In this document: positions 60,576-64,000 of the stretch, piece after piece | Position numbering within the stretch: the stretch's first letter is position 1 | Layout of the letters: each line of letters begins with the position of its first letter | Assembly (NCBI GenBank): GCA_021775255.1 | Contig: JAJFIA010000022.1 | Location: 20,007 to 84,006, forward strand | Length of the DNA: 64,000 nucleotides | From: Roseovarius sp. | GTDB lineage: Bacteria > Pseudomonadota > Alphaproteobacteria > Rhodobacterales > Rhodobacteraceae | Direction: 5' to 3' | Made by a program: the position numbers and the translations under genes | Notes under the pieces: generated by a model | Told to the model about the DNA's origin: nothing | Database searches by the model: none | What the model saw: the letters and a program-made list of their open reading frames with translations, nothing else

Positions 60576-60669
60576 GGGGAATTCTTGAGGACAGGCACCG
60601 GTTTATGCCTTTCTACCAAGGACTTCGCACCTTTTTGCTTCCGTAGTGCTTCCGGGCGTGTTGGAACGC

Positions 60670-60696
60670 AAAAAGCCTCCCGATTGGGAGGCTTTT
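60670..60696. terminator. Bidirectional Rho-independent terminator
   Basis: AAAAAGCCTCCC-GATT-GGGAGGCTTTT: the stem has flanking A and T runs on both strands. It can end the DUF262 operon on plus and the tRNA transcript on minus. Confidence 0.8.
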
Positions 60697-60721
60697 AAGC
60701 ATTTGAATTAGCGTAGTTTTT

Positions 60722-60798
<77 letters not shown>

Positions 60799-60933
60799 AC
60801 AATATCGTAACCTACTATGGCAGATTGACCAGGGCTACAAGGCTAATTTCAGTACTATTTTGGAAATAACAACAAAAGAGTATTTCAACCCGCCAAGCCT
60901 ATAGGTGACTGTTTTGAATAGCCACTATCAGAG

Positions 60934-60941
60934 CAATCTAC
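60934..60941. repeat. Left copy of IS66 target-site duplication (CAATCTAC)
   Basis: The identical eight bases follow the right end at 63335-63342. Eight bases is the usual IS66 duplication length. Confidence 0.9.
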
Positions 60942-60987
60942 GTAAGCGTCCGGCGTCACTGCTCTGCCGCGCATAGAGTGTGTTCGA

Positions 60988-61015
60988 TAGTGTCCGCTTA
61001 GGATAGCGGACACTA
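60988..61015 (+). promoter_or_regulatory. Hairpin just upstream of IS66 tnpA
   Basis: TAGTGTCCGCT and AGCGGACACTA (11-base arms, 6-base loop) end on the first base of the ATG at 61015. In RNA it could hide the start region, a known way for IS elements to limit expression from outside promoters. Confidence 0.5.
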
Positions 61016-61026
61016 TGGAGCAGAGA

Positions 61027-61407
61027 ATGGCACGTAGGGCGAAGCGGCTTTGGACGGATGAGGAGAAGCGGTCGATCTGTTTTCAGACGACGGCAGCGGG
61101 TGTTTCGGTGGCGCAAGTTGCACGACGCTACGCGATGAACGCCAATATTATCTTCAAATGGTTGCGTGACCCCCGGTATGTGCCCGATCCTGAGATGGCG
61201 GTTGATGATGTGTCGACAGATACGCCCTGTTTCCTGCCCGTTGAGATTGTTGATCGCCCCCGGCACGATAATACCAGCTCGACGATTGATCCTGTGCCAG
61301 CACAAAACGCTATCGAGATTGATATCGCGGGCGGTCACCGGCTGAGGATCATCGGTGGTTACGATCCCGAGGCTTTGGCCCGTCTGATCCGAGGTCTATC
61401 AGCATGA
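61027..61407 (+). CDS. tnpA: IS66 accessory protein TnpA
   Basis: A 126-residue protein with a helix-turn-helix ([44 protein letters not shown]), as in IS66 TnpA (transposase_8-like). I use the ATG at 61027 because GGAG lies 6 bases before it; an ATG at 61015 is in the same frame. It overlaps tnpB as ATGA. Confidence 0.85.
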   Translation: MARRAKRLWTDEEKRSICFQTTAAGVSVAQVARRYAMNANIIFKWLRDPRYVPDPEMAVDDVSTDTPCFLPVEIVDRPRHDNTSSTIDPVPAQNAIEIDIAGGHRLRIIGGYDPEALARLIRGLSA

Positions 61408-61751
61408 TCCCGGTCCCGGTTAACACGCGTGTCTGGCTGGCGGCGGGCGTGACCGACATGCGTCGCGGGTTCACAACGCTGGCGGCGCAAGCCGAGCAGA
61501 CGCTGAAGCAGGACCCTTTTGCGGGCCATATGTTTGTCTTTCGGGGCCGACGAGGCGATCTGATCAAAATCATTTGGTGGGATGGCCAAGGTGCATGCCT
61601 GTTTAGCAAACGGCTTGAGCGGGGCCGGTTCGTCTGGCCATCGGCCAAAGAGGGGAAGATCACCCTGACGGCAGCTCAGTTGGCGATGTTGTTGGAGGGG
61701 ATCGACTGGCGTCTGCCGCAACGCAGCTGGAAGCCGCTCAAGGCCGGATAA
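61404..61751 (+). CDS. tnpB: IS66 accessory protein TnpB
   Basis: A 115-residue protein with the typical TnpB run [20 protein letters not shown], then [38 protein letters not shown]. Full length; needed for IS66 transposition though its reaction is unknown. Confidence 0.93.
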   Translation: MIPVPVNTRVWLAAGVTDMRRGFTTLAAQAEQTLKQDPFAGHMFVFRGRRGDLIKIIWWDGQGACLFSKRLERGRFVWPSAKEGKITLTAAQLAMLLEGIDWRLPQRSWKPLKAG

Positions 61752-61811
61752 ATCTGCAATGAATGCACGCGCGGGATTCCCGCCGCACCGTCGTTTTGCT
61801 ATGATCCGGCC

Positions 61812-63311
61812 ATGCTGGACGTGTCCAAATCCCTGCCGGAAGACCCTGATGAACTGAGACAGTTCACAGCGCTGTTGCTGGCCGAGGTGCAGTCGCAGGC
61901 TGTCCTGATTGAAAAATTGCGGCATCAGCTGGCAGGTCAACGCCATCACCGGTTCGGATCGTCGTCGGAGAGCATTGAGCAACTTCAACTGGCGCTGGAG
62001 AACAGCGAGATTGCGGTTGCCAAGATGACGGCAAAACTGCGCCTTCCCGACGAGGAGCCAAAGGATAAGCCAAAACGCCGTCCTATCCCCGACCACATTC
62101 CACGTATGGAAGTCGAACTGACCACTGGTGATGACGATTGCGCCCAATGCGGTGGGCTCCTGCGTCGTTTGGGTGAGGATGTGACCGAAGAACTGGAATA
62201 TGTGCCCGGGCGGTTCATTGTGAATCGCATCGTGCGGCCCCGCTTTGCTTGTTCGGGTTGCGAGGGCTTCACGCAGGCAGCTTTGCCGTCGCGCCCGATC
62301 GAACGGGGCCGTCCAGGCCCGGGCCTGCTGGCGCATGTCCTGGTTAACAAATACGCCGATCATTTACCGCTCTATCGCCAAAGTCAGATTTTTGAGCGCG
62401 ACGGGATCGACATTGACCGCTCGACGCTGGCGGATTGGGTCGGCAAGTCCACGGCTCTGCTGGAACCGCTGGCGGATGCCATTGGACGGCATGTGCTGGC
62501 CGGGCAAGCCATCTTTGCAGACGATACGCCGGTAAAGATGCTTGCCCCCGGCACCGGGAAAACCGCAACGGCCCGTTTGTGGGCTTATGGCCGGGACGAA
62601 CGACCTTGGGGCAGCAGTATTCCAGCCGCCAGTTGGTATCAGTTCTCGCCAGATCGCAAAGGGCAGCATCCCAAAGATCACCTCGCAAAATATCAAGGCT
62701 GGATGCATGCGGATGGTTATGCTGGGTTCGAAGATCTTTACCGATCCGGCGACATCCGCGAGGTTGCCTGCATGGCACACGTCAGACGCAAGTTTGTCGA
62801 CATCCATAGGGCACAGGGATCGGCCATCGCCGATGAAGCCATCGGGCGCATCGCGCAGCTTTACGCGGTCGAGAAAGAAGCCCGTGGATCACCGCCCGGC
62901 CTGCGGGCCGAGACCCGGCAGGCCAAAGCCAGGCCTATCTTCGATGATCTGGAAGTCTGGTTGCATGCCCAGTTGCCCAGTATCTCCGGCAAATCGCCAC
63001 TGGCGGGTGCGATCCGCTACGCCCTGACGCGCATGGCACGGCTCCGGCCATACCTCGACCACGGCATCTTGGAATTGGACAACAACACCGCAGAAAGGGC
63101 GATGCGTTCCATTGCCATCGGTCGGAAGAACTATCTGTTCGTGGGTTCACAGGCCGGCGGCAAGGCTGCCGCTATCGCCTACACCTTGATCGAAACCGCC
63201 AAGCTCAATGGCGTCGATCCACTAGCATGGCTGGCCGATACCCTTGCCCGTATCCCTGACTACAAGATCACCCGCGTCGATGATCTGCTGCCATGGAAAG
63301 CCGCGCCATAG
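61812..63311 (+). CDS. tnpC: IS66 transposase TnpC
   Basis: A 499-residue protein: an N-terminal leucine-rich coiled coil (about 12-75), a zinc finger (CAQCGGLL ... FACSGCEGF, about 113-155), then the DDE_Tnp_IS66 catalytic domain with FADDTPVKM (first Asp), HADGYAGFEDLYR (second) and a C-terminal LELDNNTAERAMRSIAIGRKNYLF holding the Glu. All are in frame, so the enzyme is probably active. Confidence 0.95.
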   Translation: MLDVSKSLPEDPDELRQFTALLLAEVQSQAVLIEKLRHQLAGQRHHRFGSSSESIEQLQLALENSEIAVAKMTAKLRLPDEEPKDKPKRRPIPDHIPRMEVELTTGDDDCAQCGGLLRRLGEDVTEELEYVPGRFIVNRIVRPRFACSGCEGFTQAALPSRPIERGRPGPGLLAHVLVNKYADHLPLYRQSQIFERDGIDIDRSTLADWVGKSTALLEPLADAIGRHVLAGQAIFADDTPVKMLAPGTGKTATARLWAYGRDERPWGSSIPAASWYQFSPDRKGQHPKDHLAKYQGWMHADGYAGFEDLYRSGDIREVACMAHVRRKFVDIHRAQGSAIADEAIGRIAQLYAVEKEARGSPPGLRAETRQAKARPIFDDLEVWLHAQLPSISGKSPLAGAIRYALTRMARLRPYLDHGILELDNNTAERAMRSIAIGRKNYLFVGSQAGGKAAAIAYTLIETAKLNGVDPLAWLADTLARIPDYKITRVDDLLPWKAAP

Positions 63312-63334
63312 CGCAGTCAGACCGGACGCTTACC

Positions 63335-63342
63335 AATCTACC
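63335..63342. repeat. Right copy of IS66 target-site duplication (CAATCTAC)
   Basis: Matches 60934-60941 exactly. Confidence 0.9.
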
Positions 63343-63357
63343 CAACAAAATATAACC

Positions 63358-63390
63358 CCAAAAAGAAAAAGCCGCCCTTGAGGGCGGCCC
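63358..63390 (-). terminator. Rho-independent terminator after 5S rRNA
   Basis: On minus GCCGCCCT-CA-AGGGCGGC is followed by TTTTTCTTTTT. It ends the rRNA transcript before the IS66 element, so the tRNA-fMet gene is beyond a terminator. Confidence 0.85.
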
Positions 63391-63449
63391 TAGCTTGGGA
63401 ATTGTGCATCGCAAGAGAGATACATAAAACACTCAGGGTTATTACTAGG

Positions 63450-63563
63450 TTTGGCAGTGACTTACTCTCCCACGTCTTAAGACGCAGTACCATCAGCGCT
63501 ACAGTGCTTAACGGCCGGGTTCGGGATGGGACCGGGTGTTTCACTTGTGCTATGACCACCAAA
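63450..63563 (-). rRNA. rrf: 5S ribosomal RNA
   Basis: On minus the gene reads TTTGGTGGTCATAGCAC near the start, CCCGATCCCATCCCGAACC-like loop C sequence (CGGTCCCATCCCGAACCCGG) and ends GTCACTGCCAAA. Length about 114 bases, ends approximate. It follows the 23S gene by about 90 bases. Confidence 0.93.
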
Positions 63564-63654
63564 CCGAGAAATAACCCCAAATATCCAAGTCAATCATCGT
63601 AGTGTTGGTGTTGTATGACTTTCATCCATAGAAGTCTGGCTTCTACTGGATCAA

Positions 63655-64000
63655 ATCAAGCCTATCGGACAATTAGTACCAGTCAACTGAACGCCTTGCA
63701 GCGCTTACATCTCTGGCCTATCGACGTGGTGGTCTACCACGGTCCTCAGGGATACCTTGTTTTGAGGGGGGCTTCCCGCTTAGATGCCTTCAGCGGTTAT
63801 CCTGTCCGATCGTAGCTACTCTGCACTGCGGCTGGCGCCACAACAGATCCACCAGTGGATCGTTCACCCCGGTCCTCTCGTACTAGGGGCAACTCCTCTC
63901 AAGTATCCTACACCCACGGCAGATAGGGACCGAACTGTCTCACGACGTTCTAAACCCAGCTCACGTACCTCTTTAAATGGCGAACAGCCATACCCTTGGG
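63655..64000 (-). rRNA. rrl: 23S ribosomal RNA, 3' part (runs off the window)
   Basis: The minus-strand sequence contains the universal sarcin-ricin region (CTAGTACGAGAGGACCGG) and the domain VI end (TAGTACTAATTGTCCGATAGGC). Only the last about 346 bases lie in the window; the 3' end is approximate. Confidence 0.95.

Larger units (their letters stand above)
60942..63334 (+). mobile_element. IS66-family insertion sequence, complete
   Basis: A 2393-bp element with three intact genes (TnpA, TnpB, TnpC). Terminal inverted repeats begin GTAAGCGTCCGG at the left and read the same from the right on the other strand (matching with few changes over about 24 bases). An exact 8-bp duplication flanks it. 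Intact genes and duplication point to a recent insertion. It lies between tRNA-fMet and the rrn terminator/5S. Confidence 0.95.

Noticed and set aside
60799..60941. Promoter of the tRNA-fMet gene
   Set aside because: Several TTG-like -35 elements occur on minus but none has a convincing -10 at proper spacing; left unassigned.
61359..62363. 334-codon minus-strand open frame inside IS66
   Set aside because: Antisense of TnpB/TnpC; IS66 structure is otherwise complete.

Overview
The window looks like part of the chromosome of a GC-rich alphaproteobacterium, most likely Rhodobacterales. The reasons are the alphaproteobacterial 5S/23S rRNA and nearby initiator tRNA at the right end, the Rhodobacter-GTA-like tail genes of the prophage, and the many phage families (DUF2460, DUF2163, DUF6127, DUF6441, DUF6362) typical of that group. 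Identification is from reading the sequence only; no database search was possible.

Layout. (1) Bases 1-9352, plus strand: a compact operon with the 3' end of a DUF1998 (DrmB-like) gene, an SNF2-type helicase (DrmD-like), a large N6-adenine methylase (DrmMI-like), a CBS-CBS-HEPN protein and an HNH endonuclease. This is best read as a class-1 DISARM-type defence locus with two extra effectors. (2) Bases 9349 to about 45155, mostly minus strand: a siphovirus prophage read right to left. An AlpA-like HTH protein is followed by a replication/recombination module (AAA_24 ATPase, putative ssDNA-binding protein, SF2 helicase, PD-(D/E)XK nuclease, RepA/primase-type ATPase, RuvC-like resolvase), two DNA methylases, a lambda-type head module (terminase, gpW, portal, ClpP protease, decoration protein, capsid), a GTA-type tail module and a lysis cassette. 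A plus-strand block of small accessory genes (30837-32833) separates early from late genes, and a single plus-strand moron sits inside the structural genes (22376-22978). No integrase, att site or clear right boundary is visible. (3) Bases 45256-48790, minus: an XRE regulator, an ImmA/IrrE peptidase, DUF2188 and two unknown proteins. (4) Bases 48915-60575, plus: a YhaO/YhaN (Mre11/Rad50-like) pair, then a UvrD-like helicase followed by two tandem DUF262 (GmrS-like) proteins; this is a strong candidate for an uncharacterised defence cluster. (5) Bases 60670-64000: tRNA-fMet, an intact IS66-family element with an 8-bp target duplication, an rrn terminator, 5S rRNA and the 3' end of 23S rRNA, all rRNA/tRNA on minus.

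How it fits together: the prophage is sandwiched between two groups of probable anti-phage genes, so the window is a defence island built around or next to a prophage and ending at an rRNA operon. Within the phage nearly all genes are coupled by ATGA/TGATG/GTGA/TTGA overlaps. The clearest expression signal is a canonical A_AAA_AAC slippery site in the tail-chaperone gene, which would make a 221-residue G-T-type fusion. Regulatory candidates include a terminator between tail and lysis genes, two palindrome-rich phage intergenic regions (35497-35915 and 37071-37406), and a near-identical 12-mer in front of the XRE/yhaO divergent region and the DUF2188 operon.
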